A stretch of 64,000 nt of DNA from Halisarca cf. caerulea (GCA_963170055.1 CAUJGJ010000030.1:2986337-3050336); one strand, 5' to 3'; shown: positions 23,701 through 38,100, counted from the first letter of the stretch. Made by a program: numbers and translations. The notes: generated from the sequence alone by a model not told the origin.

Positions 23701-23862
23701 AAGTGTGTGCGTCCACATGGACCACTCTGCATGAAGCTCATACAGCTACCTGTGTAGTGTGTGCGTCCACATGGACCACTCTGCATGAAGCTCATACAGC
23801 TACTTGTGTAGTGTGTGTGTCCACATGGACCACTCTGCACCAAGCTCATACAGCTACCTGTG
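23701..23862. repeat. 54-bp direct repeats, three copies
   Basis: Three nearly identical 54-bp units containing GTCCACATGGACCACTCTGC. The GTCCACATGGAC core is itself palindromic. The period is a multiple of three, so both strands stay open; no gene is implied. Confidence 0.85.
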
Positions 23863-24281
23863 TAGTGAGTGCTTTGTTGGGTGCCTCCAAAGCCCATTTA
23901 CACAGGAGTGTTAAACCACTTTCAAAAGCAGTTTACTAAATCTGTAAATTTCTTAGTGTAAAAGGTCTAGATTTATCATTGCAATCTGTACTCCAATCAA
24001 TGTCTTGTGTGTATTGTAGTCACTTGTCCTTTGAGCTGAGAAGGTTGTGGTGTGGGTGGGTGCTCCCTGAATGGTACTGCTGCAGTCTTGTCTCTAGGAA
24101 ACACAGTCAATGAGAGATGAATGTACTCATGTCAGTAGGAATCCTGTTCTATTGTGTGGACAGTACACACTTCGTGTTTTCCAGATTATTATCAAGTGCA
24201 CCTCAGTATACTGAAATAGTATACTGAGATAATATACTGAGATAGTGGACCTACAGTGGATATATGTAGGCATGATATGCG

Positions 24282-24944
<663 letters not shown>

Positions 24945-25144
24945 ATGGACATCCCTACATACGTACATTCATATGTACGTATGTACGTATGTAAGCATAT
25001 TGTGTATGTATGTATGTAGTGTATGTATGTATGGTGTATATACGTACGTACATGTGTGATGAATCTGAAAGCATGTCTGTCACAAACACATGGGTGTTTG
25101 TACTATTTCATGCATTTCTTCACGATGTGTTGTTGTTGCTGTAG

Positions 25145-25708
25145 AGACGAAGTGGAATGAGGAAGACCAGGAGTGTGCCCTCTAGGAAGTCAGTCCCCAC
25201 GGCTGTGGACAGTGTTGGCAATGCAGGGGATGTGAGAACAGAGTCTGGTGAAGTGGAGCAGAATACATTGTCTGCCCCAGCTGTAGTGGAGGTCTCTCAG
25301 ATTGTACAGGGTTCACTTGGAGAGAATGAAACACAAGTTTTAGCTTCCAATGTGGATGTTGCCAAGAGAAAAATTACATTTGGAACTGGGAATGAAACTG
25401 GGAATGGGATCCCACAAGCTGAGAGCACACCAAATCCTCGGTCGTCTCGTAGTGTCCTGTACTTGAGCAGTGTCCAAGAGGAAGCATCCATGTCCCTCAC
25501 TCGCAGACCTCTCTGGGGACAGGACACTGAAGTAGACCAAACCCTCACACAGACACAGGTGGACGATAAGGAGGACACAGACTCCGGGCCCGCAGTGAGC
25601 ACTACACCCGACTGGATGCCCCTCAGCTTTTGCGAGTTCTTTGGGATTGCTCTGTTTGCTGCAATCTTCATCATACTCATTGTGTTTGCTGTCACTTACA
25701 AAGAGTAG
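25145..25708 (+). CDS. Unrecognised tail-anchored membrane protein (last exon)
   Basis: The exon opens after the acceptor TTGCTGTAG and encodes RRSGMRKTRSVPSRKSVP, a roughly 140-residue Ser/Thr/Glu-rich hydrophilic stretch, and a C-terminal hydrophobic helix (FFGIALFAAIFIILIVFAV) followed by only TYKE. That layout is typical of tail-anchored proteins inserted in the ER, nuclear envelope or mitochondrial outer membrane. The basic N-terminus has Ser-Arg clusters. I do not recognise a family. An internal ATG lies at 25157; the acceptor suggests translation starts in an upstream exon, possibly 22734-22751. The composition is not that of the flanking repeats and the frame is intact, so it is probably real. 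Confidence 0.65.
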   Translation, partial: RRSGMRKTRSVPSRKSVPTAVDSVGNAGDVRTESGEVEQNTLSAPAVVEVSQIVQGSLGENETQVLASNVDVAKRKITFGTGNETGNGIPQAESTPNPRSSRSVLYLSSVQEEASMSLTRRPLWGQDTEVDQTLTQTQVDDKEDTDSGPAVSTTPDWMPLSFCEFFGIALFAAIFIILIVFAVTYKE

Positions 25709-26875
25709 CTCACGCATCACATGACAACCATGTGATATGGTACTATACATCAGAACATAGATCACTTTTTACCAAGTCTTGCCTAAGCTATGTAAAGCGT
25801 TGTGTGTTTCTTCCTGTTTGTAGTCTTTAGAGGGTTTTGAAAGTATTTTTACCGTCTTATTTTTACATAGCCATGTCATCCCTCAGAGTGTATCCTTCTC
25901 TCATCAGGTGAAACTATCCCTATTCATGTAAAGACACTGCAGTTTATATTCCAATTTTTATAGTTTAGTCACAAGTGGTATTTCCGTTTCACCTGTACAG
26001 CTGTTAACTTTGGATGAGTTGGTTGTAGCATTTATTTTCTGATAATTATTATTGTCCATATACATAACATACGTATGTACATATGTGTGTATGTACGTAC
26101 GTACGTATGTGTGCATGTACATATGTACGTACGTACGTACGTATGTACATGCACATGCAAAATCCTAGCTAGCCGCAAAGATTAGTTCAAAAGTAGTACC
26201 ACTAAAGACATAATATACTGTGTTGATGTGGCAGACTTGCTATATACAATATCAATGGGGAATTTCTGTTGGGTGATATATCATATATACGTACACTTTG
26301 CAAATGATTGTATTGTGCGAAGTTTTACCCAGGGGTTGCAGTGAGAATCGTAGAGTGCCTATGTGGAACGTTTCAATCTGTGAATTAGTGAGAAATTAAT
26401 GCTATGTAGACTGGGAAGCTACTCACTATCCTTACATATGTGTATTCCTTGCTTAATTCCAAGACACATCATCTCTTGGACCAGGTCAGTGGTTTGTTTG
26501 AAGGATGTCATGTGACTATCAGGTGTTGGTCATATGTGTATCATGTGATCTGTCATGTGTGTGTCATGCATGTGATGCATGCTACTATATGAAGTTGCCA
26601 TACATGTGTCTCACATATACGTACACTGCATGTGTTTTGAGGTATCATGTGATGCATGTACTGCATGCGTGTCTTTGCTAAACAAGAAGTAAGCACCTCG
26701 AAGTCCTCACAGAGTGTGGAATGCATAGCATGTAACACAGTTTATCCATAAACACACATTTCACACAAAAATAAATACTGAAATACAAAAATATATACAA
26801 GAACTGTACACTCGATATATACAAAAATATACAAGTCTTAGAATTGATGAGAAAATAATGAATTAATGAAATATA
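25709..26875. other. Intergenic stretch with alternating TACG/CATG tracts
   Basis: No gene seen. Around 26,055-26,160 lie runs of ATACGTACGTATGTACATATG, self-complementary alternating purine-pyrimidine DNA. The rest is AT-rich 3' flank of the two convergent genes. Confidence 0.6.
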
Positions 26876-28160
26876 CTATGGAAATTTTGAATGTACAATT
26901 TGTGGACCAAATTCTTCGTAATCTTCCTTCAAAAGGGAGAGGTCTTTAAAACTGGAGAGAGCAGAGAGGAGTGCAGCACCGTTCCAAGTGCTCAGCAGTC
27001 CACCCGGGGCCAGGGACAAACTCACATCCAAGTTGAGGGGGGAAGGCAAGAGGGCCTTAAGTTCTTCAAGAAACCTCTCCTTCATTCCATGGAACAAGGT
27101 ATTTCCTCCAGCAAGGACTACCTTGGCACAAATCTCCCTTCGATCTCCTTGGGTTGTCTCTCTGCATTGAGTGATGGTTTTGCACGTGTTCACAGCAAGG
27201 TCCAGACCTTGGTGAAAAGTGTGTGTAGGTTCTGTGGCATCTTCAAATGGTTGGAATAGAAGCTCTGTCACAGAAGAATATTCCGGGCCCATTTTTAACT
27301 CCTTCCCATCTGGAAGCTGGAAGGGCTGCATTTTATCGGCAAACCCAGATATATTATTCTCCTTGGAAACCACAGAGCAGAATGAATGTTTAATCTGATC
27401 AACCAGTGTGGAGTGACAGAAGTCCTCCATGGACCACTTCTTCACCAGCTCAGCATCGGCTCCGTGTTGGATCTTCTGAAGGAGGTACTGTGATATGTCC
27501 ACACCTCCAGCACACACTGTTGTGAGTGCATGATTCAGCTGATGTCCCTCGTGTACTGGGACAACATGTGAGATGGAGTATCCAGAGCTGCACACAACAC
27601 CACTGGTACATCCTGCGTTGTACAGCTGAAATATGGGCTGCTTCCCAAGGTAGGCGGATGGAACATGGAGGGACTCAAATGCCATCTCTATTATCTTCTC
27701 TCGGCTTCCTTTTCCAGAGAGTGCATCTTCACAGATCAATAATCCACAATCCTCTGGCTTGACACGCATAGCATCATACCCGTAACGGAGGACCTACAAT
27801 CCGACAGACGTAAATTTACTTGTGATACGCTTCTCAGAATATCACCACAGAAAACGTACAGGGATATCTATTCTAATGCAGATTTCCTATATACGCCTAT
27901 GATTTTGCACACAAACAGACAATAACCTGTTCATAGAGATCCCAATTTGTCACAAAACCGAACTCGATTGGCCGAGAAAAGTTCCACGAGCTGTTCTTGC
28001 CTACTTCCGCTAGAAGGGTGTCCCCGGTAACTGCCTCTACCTTGTCTTTAAAGCTGCCCACTCCACTGGGAAACGACTTGTTCACATGCCTTCCCTCTTC
28101 GTCGACGTAGCCAACTCGAACGCTCTGAGATCCGAAATCGACCACGAACGTCGTCTCCAT
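26876..28160 (-). CDS. Divergent actin-related protein
   Basis: Two minus-strand exons, 28160-27927 and 27793-26876, join in phase 0 to 383 aa, close to actin's 375. The actin fold is visible from the first phosphate loop DFGSQSVRVGY (residues 8-18), through GFVTNWDLYEQ|VLRYGYDAM, which matches the actin W-D-M-E-K-I-W-H-H-FY segment, to AGGNTLFHGMKERFLEEL, which matches actin SGGTTMYPGIADRM. The C-terminus WNGAALL...DYEEFGPQIVHSKF also fits. The second phosphate loop, DSGDG in actin, reads SSGYSISHVVPVHEGH, so nucleotide binding may be weakened. I cannot assign it to a numbered Arp family. Its 5' end abuts the left edge of the tandem array. Confidence 0.8.
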
Positions 28161-28972
28161 GGGGGAATTCCCTGCCTGACGTAATTTGTCGCGTCCTAAT
28201 AATATATACTGCTGTCACTGTACATGCATAGATGAGAGGTGGTCCTCACACCAAGATACACTTAGTCTAGATTCACTGAGGTGGCCTATAGACAGTTTAT
28301 ACTGGTCACTATGTATAGTGAGTTGGTTGTGTGTACCATGTACACAAGCTTATAAGACTGTAGGTGTTTACAGTGCACTTGGAGCTTATTTGGCAGGGCA
28401 GTATCAATCATATTTTGTGGACGTAGCCAGACCCTACTCACTGCACAAGAAAGCTCGTTTAATTTCCCCGGTGCAGCCCCGGGAATGGCCGAGCAAGTTT
28501 GGGTCTGAACTACGCCATCATACAGTTGGCACAAACTACTTGATTCCTCAAGTTTCAAGTAAATCCAGAAATTTCCTCAATTTGGTACAGAATGATAATA
28601 ATTAAATTGGATTACATATGTATCACTAGGTAGCCTGTGCTACACGCAAGGGAGAAGACCACTATTAACACTATACACTCAGTGCAAATTCTGCTTACAT
28701 TCATTGACAAAAATAATTTGATTTATCAAAACACAATCAGGTGAATAATATAGTGAAATACATGCACAAAGCTAAATACCACACAAAAACAAACAGCCAA
28801 TAGTCGCAATGTCAATTAACCAAGTTTAATGAGTGACACCATGCATATTATCTTGGATAAATCGAATGAGTCTATAAGATTTAATTACACCTATTTGCCC
28901 ATGAACAATACATAGTGGACTGCAATCAAAGTTCAGTAAAAAAATATTTCTTGAGTAATAACATTGAATAGT
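28161..28972. other. Left array spacer
   Basis: No gene. From about 28,560 to 28,970 it is nearly identical to 34,790-35,190 (the same GGTACAGAATGATAATAATT block), marking the 3' flank of array genes A and B. Confidence 0.8.
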
Positions 28973-31900
28973 CTAACTTGATACTGGGTTTACTGAAAGA
29001 GATGATTCCACTACTTTTCCCAGATCACTATCTTCTTCCACTTCACTGTGATCACTCTGGCTATCATAATCATCGTCATCATCATAGACCATGTCACCAC
29101 GCAACCACTCACGTCCATCCGTGTGACTGTCCTGAGTGGATTCATAGTCTTGCTCACCCTCTGCCTCCCTCCTCAACACCACACACTCTCCATGGCCACC
29201 TCTGCAAGCCTTACACCAGACACACACTTGATAAACAACCTTGTACCCAATGTACACAGTGAAGTACAGGTAGGGTAGAGAAAGGAGGATGTAAATGACC
29301 ACACCAAGGATTGCCTTAGGAGCAACAGTGCTTGCCTGGCTGTAGATGATAATAGTGCTGATGGTTGCAATAGTCACAAAGAACACAACGTCAATAACAT
29401 TGTAAAGCTTGCTCTTGTAAGGTTGGAGAATGGAATGGATCAGAAGAAAGATATTCCCACTGAGAATTTGAACAGCAACCACCAAGGAAGTAAGTGGATT
29501 AAAGGCATCATTGATGTACAGAACAAGACGATACACAAACCACATACCAGCAAAAAACACAACCTTCTTATGATAGTGTGCCTGGAATATGTCCAAGAGA
29601 TAGAGTACTGCTCTTCTGTGGTAGAATCTTTCCAAACGATTTCCAGCTTTTGTGTTACACTTCTTCACTAGCCTTGGCAGGATGGGATAGCTCATTAGAA
29701 ACATTGGTGGGAAAACTATGAATATCATTACAACTGCAACCGCTAGTAACCCAAAGTATACATGCCCATCAGATCCAAAGTACACCCAGTCACCGTGATA
29801 GTACGATCGACGGAGGTCAGTTTTGGGACAGGTATAATTTGAGTGCAGGGGGACATTAAGAGTGACTGGAGTCAAGATGGACAGAGAAATGTACGCCAGT
29901 TTACCATATGTCAACACTAAACATGTGGATATTCCGTGGATTAACGATGTCTTTGATGCAAGAAATCTGCGAAACTTGTACAATAGTCTGTTGCCTACGA
30001 CAAACAGTCTGTGTCCACAAGAGCAACACCAACCACGCTCCTGGAAGTAGAAGATCAAACTGATTGAGAGGATCAAAAAAAAAGGGTAAAAGGCAAATAC
30101 GTATTCAACGGCCAAAAGTTCAATGGCATTCCAATTTCGGATGCAAATGTCAATCGGCAAATCAGAGAAGATGCGCAAATTCCACAGTCCATACAATGCC
30201 TGAAACACTCTCAAAACATGTGGCCGAGGATAACAGTCCGTACAGTACTCCAAATTCAGAGAATGCACAATTTGACAGAAGAAGACAAAGGAACAGAGTT
30301 CTCCACTCAGCACTTTCACATCAAAGATCAAAATGAATGCTACAATCAGAGTTGTGAAGATGAGCTGTATGCTAATCCACAATACCCAGGCACCTGCTGG
30401 AGATAGCGACTCACATTCACTCGCAGTACCACAATGATAGGTGTTGGACAACACAAGTACTCCATATGAACAATTCCCACAGAGGACACCACTGCTACCA
30501 GAGGGACAGGATGATGTGGCGCCCTTTGGCCGAATAGTAAAATTGCTTCCTTGACTGCATAAAGCATTTGGACACAGTCCTGTAGTTGGAGTGTCATCCC
30601 AGTGACACATGTGCACGTATCCAAACCAATAGTCAGACTGAAGTGTAACAATGAGGTTGGTGTTTTCATATGCTACACAGTCTAAGCCCTCCAAGTATCC
30701 CTTGTCATCACTTTCATGTGAGCATACACACACACCTTTAGAAAGATGCGAACCAGGAGGACACTTTAACAGTGTAACATTCAGGTCAATGACAACAATG
30801 GGATCAATCAATGTACGTACTTGAACTGTAGCATTGGAAACTGTACCCGAAGTGTTCTTTAGAAACTTCACAGGCCCTGAAGTATAGGTGCTTTCTGAAG
30901 AGATCATAATTGACATATTATTACTGTTTTCTGTACTGTTTTTCAGATAGACAAAAAATGGGCTATTAATTGTTTTATTCAAGTCATCTTTCGGAGAAAA
31001 ATAGTGTAGAAGGTTGTGGATCTGTCCAGGAATTCCCTCAATATTCACTGCAGATTGGTTGCTAGGTGAAACAAATTTTGTTATTCCGGTTGCTATGGAA
31101 TCTGATTGGATTTTATCACAGTACTTGAATGCATCCCAGTATGGCGGTCTGAACACATACTGCGGGTTGGAAAGATTACGCTCAGCTGGACTAAGATCAT
31201 ACCACAAACAAGGTTTAACTGAAGGTGTATAGATGTCAGCTCCTGCAATAAGTGCCGAATTCCTACAAAAAGATATTGTTACACTAAAATTCTTCCCTAC
31301 CCACTGATTTGGTGCCCTTGCGGGATTGACTCCTATGAAACACTCTTGTGTGAGTCCACCACTGTACTGGACATATATAGCACCACCAACAATTGCTGAA
31401 TTGTTCACAAAATGTATGGATGTATCAGATGTTATGGATAAGTAGGCACCAGCATAGAGAGCAATTCCTCCTCCATTGGTGGCTGTGTTGGAATCAAAGA
31501 TGGTTGTACTGACTAAAAAGTAAACAGAACACCCGACCACTACAAGTCCGGAGCCAACATTACCAACAAACATATTCGCATCAATAAATTCTATGTTATA
31601 ATTGTAAGAATATACTGTTCCATAACCTTCTGTGTGGGTATGCTGGGATCCATATTCAACAGAATTAGTTTTAAAGGAACATTGCTCAATAAAAATTGGA
31701 AAGGAAGGTTTCATATGTGAGGTCACATACAAATATGCAGCTGATCCAAAATGAGCAGTGTTTCCCTCCCATTCACATTTGTACAGGGAAATGTCTGGTC
31801 CACAGGGCACTGTTGTATCGGAAGGGTTCATATTACTATAATCCAGATAAATCAATAGTCCACCACCTATAGGGGCAATGTTGTGTGAAAAGTTTACATG

Positions 31901-33073
31901 TTACAAAGCGGTTTGAATCGAATCTTTACTGTAACACAATTTTGATATAATTTGAAATTTGACAAAAGCTCCACCTCCTCCACCAAATAGCAGATTCGTA
32001 CTATTCCGAGAAACATGGTTCTCTATAAAATCAGAACCTATAACCGACAAAAGTACTTGATTATCTTCTCCAACCTCCATGTACAACCCACCACCATAGT
32101 CAGCCTCATTTACTTCAAAAGTAGACTTATGTATAGTTACATTAACACCAGCACTTGCATTGCCACTAACGAACACAGTCAGTCCACCACCTCTGCCAAA
32201 AGTCTGCCGATCACTTCCTGATTGGGAAATATGTGTGCTCTCCAGTTGATAGTGCCCACATGCAATATTGTTCAAAAATTTGCAATCAGTAAATTGTAAA
32301 TAAATAGCCCCCTTAACAAAAGACTGATTATAACATGGCTGGCTATCAGCATGTCCTGGAGGACAAGGAGGAAAGTCTACATTCACACCACCTCCACCAT
32401 TCCCAAGATAAGGATCATCTCTAGCATGTACAGGTATAGCATTGTTGGAGAACACACACTGACTGACATCTACTTTACCTCCAGTCTCATACAGCACAAG
32501 ACCAACACCCTCTGTATCATTGATATGTGCATTGGAAATGGTAACGTTCACACATCTCCAGATATACACACCAACAAAGAACAAAGCAAAAGATGTTGAA
32601 GATGGCCTATCTTTGCTTGTACTTGGACGCATCTCACCACAGTGCACAAATGACAGCTTAGAGATCTTCAGATTTGTCATATTCACAAAAGCAAACCCAA
32701 CGGCACTGGAGTTGTCTGTGATGCTGGAGTTACAGGAAATGATGCTCTCCACAGGACCAGCACCTTCTATGGTTATGTCATCTAAATGTGAAAAAGATGT
32801 GTTGTAGATGCTCCCCAGGTGAGTGGAAAGGGTGAACATTCCAGGGCCAATGTTGAAAATGGTTCTGTTCTGGATTGTACAGCTGGTGAAGGCATAGTCG
32901 ATTGTCCTACATGGACTTTCTCCGTTTAGACAGGCAGGCTCATCATAACCATTTGAAGAGATGGAAATGTTGAATGAACAATTTGGATTGGAACCAGAGC
33001 TTACCAGTGGAGCAGAAATGAAGAGCACTAACACAGTCCGCATTACAGACGCATCGCTGGGGAATGAAGTCAT
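28973..33073 (-). pseudogene. Array copy A: beta-helix/multi-TM surface protein with one nonsense codon
   Basis: One long minus-strand frame, about 1,366 codons, interrupted only by TAA at 31901-31903. Copy C has CAA there, so one C-to-T change explains the stop. In order it has a signal peptide (MRTVLVLFISAPLVSS, start at 33073 or 33043) and a beta-helix ectodomain rich in GGG and FxxN motifs. Then come a Cys-rich stem (CPPGSHLSKGVCVC, VLCGNC) and a membrane domain with about eight to nine hydrophobic segments including the loop LQPYKSKLYNVIDVVFF. An acidic tail (VYDDDDDYDSQSDHSE) ends it. The remainder is intact, so inactivation is recent or the stop is a polymorphism. The function of the family is unknown; extracellular display is inferred from topology. 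Confidence 0.85.
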
Positions 33074-35194
33074 GTTAAACACACATCTAAACCTGTTTTG
33101 GTGGTCTCGTCACCATAAACCTTGACGCAACTATAGAGAAGACACAAAGCAAAGTAGTTAGTAAGGAATGCGGGTGGGTGCGGTACTAGTACTATGCATG
33201 GGACCACAGATAATATAAATCTATGATGGGGCTATAGACATATGCATATATACTGCATCGCCCTCGAATTGGTAGGCTTACCTTTTTTCCTGAGAAGCTG
33301 CCGTACACAGAATGAGTCACCGAATAAGTTCCCGCACTTTATTGGGGCTCCCTACTTGAATGATTGCTCGGGATATCCACAGTCTCACCGGATAGACACT
33401 CGATTATTGCATTGGCAATCCTTGTAAGGCTTTCTAATAACGGTGGTACGTAACTTGGCTGACCGTATATACTTTTGGGGTCAACTCGGACAGTCTTCGG
33501 CGTTTATATCTCGATGCCTGCAGACGAAAGGGAAAGAATTAGGGGAAGACCCAACGATGGCCGTAAAAATGGCTGCCAAACAACAGTAGGGAAAACTAGG
33601 TTGCTGCATAGATAAACGTTTGCTGCATCTTCTTTATCCTATTCATCCAAGTGAAAGAATACGAAGAGTAGAATTTATTCGAATCCATAAAATTTGTTGA
33701 TTGCAACTGAGCAAAGAGAATCATTAGTTAGAGCTTTAGAAGACCAGGACTGAGGATTTGTGACGGTACTTTACTGACCTTGTCGCGAAGCGGACAGTGC
33801 AAAGGCTACAAGAGGAAATGGAAAGATTTTGGTGGTCATTGACGAGCACAGGTGAGAATGAACAACATCCTTTGTGATGCAGAAACGTTGGGCATTCTTG
33901 AGAACCAAAGCGGAAAAGCATGCCAGGTCCTTGATGCCCTCATTCGGACAGTGCCTCATGGGGATCCCTATGGACCATGTGGATAAAGGACTTGGCTTTC
34001 GTCTGCGCTAGGGAGTAGGCCATAACCTACCAGCATGCTTGTCCAGCATATCACTCAATCTCAGGACTTCATTGTACATATTTCAGCATTTCTATTGAAC
34101 TGTTCAAATGTTCTTTGACAGTCCTACTCCCAACACATGCAATTCATGAAATACTAGTCTTTGACAAACTTTTCTGTTCTTGAGGCATTCAAGTTGTAAA
34201 CACAGTTCATCCTCTGATTATCCTGGCATAGAATGCTTGGAGTCAAAACATACAGAAAAGATGGCAGTTGCTAGAGATACTTGATGTGCTGATTGCTCCC
34301 AAGAGCCAAAAGATTTTTTATGTACCCGTTACATACTCTATTTCATATTATTCAATGCACGGTATTCCTTGTAGATCTATCAGTGACTGTTGCATTCCGC
34401 CAGTCAATGTACACACTTCTTATGATAGTGTGCCAGTCAATGTATACACACTGGGACAAGTCTATTATAAAGTCCGCTGCTTCTGTCCTTCGTAGAGACA
34501 AGAAAATTGCTGTATAATAGTTTCTGTATATATGCATAGAGAAGAGGTGGTCCTTGCACTAATGTACACTAGTGTCCCGAGGTCACCTATAGGCAATGTA
34601 AAATGGTCGCTATAGACAGCGTATATATAGTGGTTACTGTAGTTGGTTGGTTATGTGTACCATGTGCACAAGACTGGAGGTATTTACAGTGCACTCGGAG
34701 CTCACTTCTGCAGGCCAGTAGATCCATCACTAAGTTTACAAAACTATTAATTTTGAAATGAATTCTCTTAGTCTCAAGTTAATCCAGAAATTTCCTCAAT
34801 TTGGTACAGAATGATAATAATTAAATTGGATTACATATGTATCACTAGGTAGCCTGTGCTACACGCAAGGGAGAAGACCACTATTAACACTATACACTCA
34901 GTGCAAATTCTGCTTACATTCATTGACAAAAATAATTTGATTTATCAAAACACAATCAGGTGAATAATATAGTGAAATACATGCACAAAGCTAAATACCA
35001 CACAAAAACAAACAGCCAATAGTTGCAATGTCAATTAACCAAGTTTAATGAGTGACACCATGCATATTATTTTGGATAAATCGAATAAGTCCATAAGATT
35101 TAATTACACCTATTTGCCCACGAACAATACATAGTGGACTGTCATCAAAATTTAGTAAGAAAAAAATATTTCTTGAGTAATAACATTGAATAGT
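33074..35194. other. Array spacer A-B
   Basis: Holds the 5' flank of copy A, an AIRIM-like relic (33,550-34,020) and the 3' flank of copy B. It shares most of its length with the C-D spacer at 45,662-48,069. Confidence 0.75.
33550..34020 (+). pseudogene. AIRIM-like relic in unit A
   Basis: Similar to exons 1 and 2 of the intact gene at 54,977. It starts ATGGCTGCCAAACAACAG and then stops at once (TAG). Exon-2-like sequence (GAGAACCAAAGCGGAAAAGC) follows after only a few bases instead of a 733-bp intron. Frame lost. Confidence 0.75.
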
Positions 35195-38100
35195 CTAACT
35201 TGATACTGGTTTTACTGAAAGAGATGATTCCACTACTTTTCCCAGATCACTATCTTCTTCAACTTCACTGCGATCACTCCAGACATCATCATCATCATCA
35301 TCATAGACCATGTCACCACGCAACCACTCACGTCCATCCGTGTGACTGTCCTGAGTGGATTCATAGTCTTGCTCACCCTCTGCCTCCCTCCTCAACACCA
35401 CACGCTCTCCACGGCCACCTCTGCAAGCCTTACACCAGACACACACTTGATAAACAACCTTGTACCCAATGTACACAGTGAAGTACAGGTAGGGTAGAGA
35501 AAGGAGGATGTAAATGACCACACCAAGGATTGCCTTAGGAGCAACAGTGCTTGCCTGGCTGTACAGGATAATCATGCTGATGGTTGCAATAGTCACAAAG
35601 AACAGAACGTCAATAACATTGTAAAGCTTGCTCTTGTAAGGTTGGAGAATGGAATGGACCAAAAGAAAGATATTCCCACTGAGAATTTGAACAGCAACCA
35701 CCAAAGAAGTAAGTGGATTAAAGGCATCATTGATGTACAGAACAAGACGATACACAAACCACACACCAGCAAAAAACACAGCCTTCTTATGATAGTGTGC
35801 CTGGAATATGTCCAAGAGATAGAGTACTGCTCTTCTTCGGTAGAGTCTTTCCAAATAATTTCCAGCTTTTCTGCTACACTTCTTCACTAGCCTTGGCAGG
35901 ATGGGGTAGCTCATTAGAAACATTGGTGGGAAAACTATGAATATCATTACAACTGCAACTGCTAGTAACCCAAAGTATACATGCCCATCAGATCCAAAGT
36001 ACACCCAGTCACCGTGATAGTACGATCGACGGAGGTCAGTTTTAGGACAGGTATAATTTGAGTGCAGGGGGACATTAAGAGTGACTGGAGTCAAGATGGA
36101 CAGAGAAATGTACGCCAGTTTACCATATGTCAACACTAAACATGTGGATATTCCATGGATTAACGATGTCCTTGAAGCAAGAAATCTGCGAAACTTGTAC
36201 AAAATTCTGTTGCCTACGACAAACAGTCTGTGTCCACAAGAGCAACACCAACCACGCTCCTGGAAGTAGAAGATCAAACTGATTGAGAGGATCAAAAAGA
36301 AAGGGTAAAAGGCAAATACGTATTCCACGGCCAAAAGTTCAATGGCATTCAAATTTCGGATGCAAATGTCAATCGGCAAATCAGAGAAGATGCGCAAATT
36401 CCACAGTCCATACAATGCTTGAAATACACTCAAAACATGTGGCCAAGGATAACAGTCCATACAGTACTCCAAATTCAGAGAATGTACAATTTGACAGAAG
36501 AAGACAAAGGAACAGAGTTCTCCACTCAGCACTTTCACATCAAAGATCAAAATGAATGCTACAATCAGAGTTGTGAAGATGAGCTGTATGCTAATCCACA
36601 ATACCCAGGCACCTGCTGGAGATAGCGACTCACATTCACTCGCAGTACCACAATGATAGGTGTTGGACAACACAAGTACTCCATGCAGGCAACTTCCACA
36701 GAGGACACCACTGCTACCTTTTGAACAGAGTGCATGTGATAAGGTACCTATTGGCCAAAAAATACTATTATTGTCTTGTGAGTTCCCTTGACAGTATGCA
36801 TATGGACATGATCCTGTGGTTGGAGTGTCACCACATGTGTACCCAAACCAATAATCAGAATTCAGAATGAAAGTGAGGTTGGAAGCTTCATGTGCCTCAC
36901 AGGTTAGACCTACCAAGTGTCCCTCTTCACTTTCACGTGAGCATACACACACACCTTTATCAGAAAGATGTGTTCCAGGAGGGCAGTTTAACAGTGTAAC
37001 ATTGAAAGCAATAACAACAATTGGATCAATTATTGATCTCACTTCAACTACAGCACTTAGGGAAGTTGTACCTGGAGCTTTCCTTGAAAACTGCACTTGC
37101 CCTGAAGTGTAGTTGCTTAGTAGAGAAATCCCATTTGATTCATTAATATTTTCCTTATTGCTTGTCAGACTAATAGTAAAAGTACCACTTGTAGTAGCAT
37201 TGAAGTCGTTTTCAGGTGAGAAGTACAAGAAAAGGTTACAAACCTCTCCAGGAATAGCACTGAAATTTGCTTTAGATTGATTGCCAGGTAAAACAAATTT
37301 TGTTATTCCAGTTCCAATTGAATCTGATTGACTTTCATTGCAGTAGTGAAATGCAATCCAATAGGGTGGTTTGAAGACGTACCGAGGGTCGGAAAGCTGT
37401 GACTCATTGTGATTATACCACAAACAGGAATTAACTGAAGGTATGTAAATGTCAGCTCCACCCAAAGCAGCTGAATTATTGCAAAAGTAGCAGTGAACAC
37501 CATACCATTCCCTTGGTATTTTTAACATAGTAAAATGAATGAAACATTCCCCTACAAAACCACCACTAGATTGCACATATATACCACCACCAGCAATTGT
37601 AGCGGAATTGTTAATAAAGCGTAAAGATGTGCTAGAATTATCCAATAGTGATATGTATCCACTAGAATACAAGGCAATACCCCCTCCATAAGTAGCTGAG
37701 TTGGAGTCAAAGAGAACATCAGAGTAATCAAATACCTCAGCACTACCGCCATTTATCACCAATCCTGAACCAACATTGCTTTGAAAGACATTTGAACCTG
37801 TAAACTGCACCACACAATTATAGGCATACACTGTTCCATAACCTTCTGTGTGTGTGTGGAACTGATGATTATATTCGATAGACTGTTTCACAAAGCTACA
37901 ACTTCTAACAACAGTGAAAAATGAAGGATCATAGTTACCTGTATATAGGTACACAGCTGATCCAAAATGAGCGGTGTTTTCTTTCCATACGCTATATGTT
38001 AGATACATATTTTGCCCTGACTTGCCGTCAGCGTTAACCATGAGCAAGCCACCTCCAAGATAAGCCTTGTTACATACAAAGGTAACATTACTGAAGGAAA

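Noticed and set aside
31901..33082. N-terminal part of copy A as a separate secreted gene of 393 aa
   Set aside because: The frame continues directly past one TAA into the second part, and copies B and D are continuous; it is one interrupted gene.
28978..36625. Plus-strand frames of 60-145 codons repeated in every array unit (e.g. with HPCDCPEWIHSLAHP or WINDV.DARNLR)
   Set aside because: Antisense shadows of the conserved membrane-domain coding sequence; they recur because the genes are near-identical.
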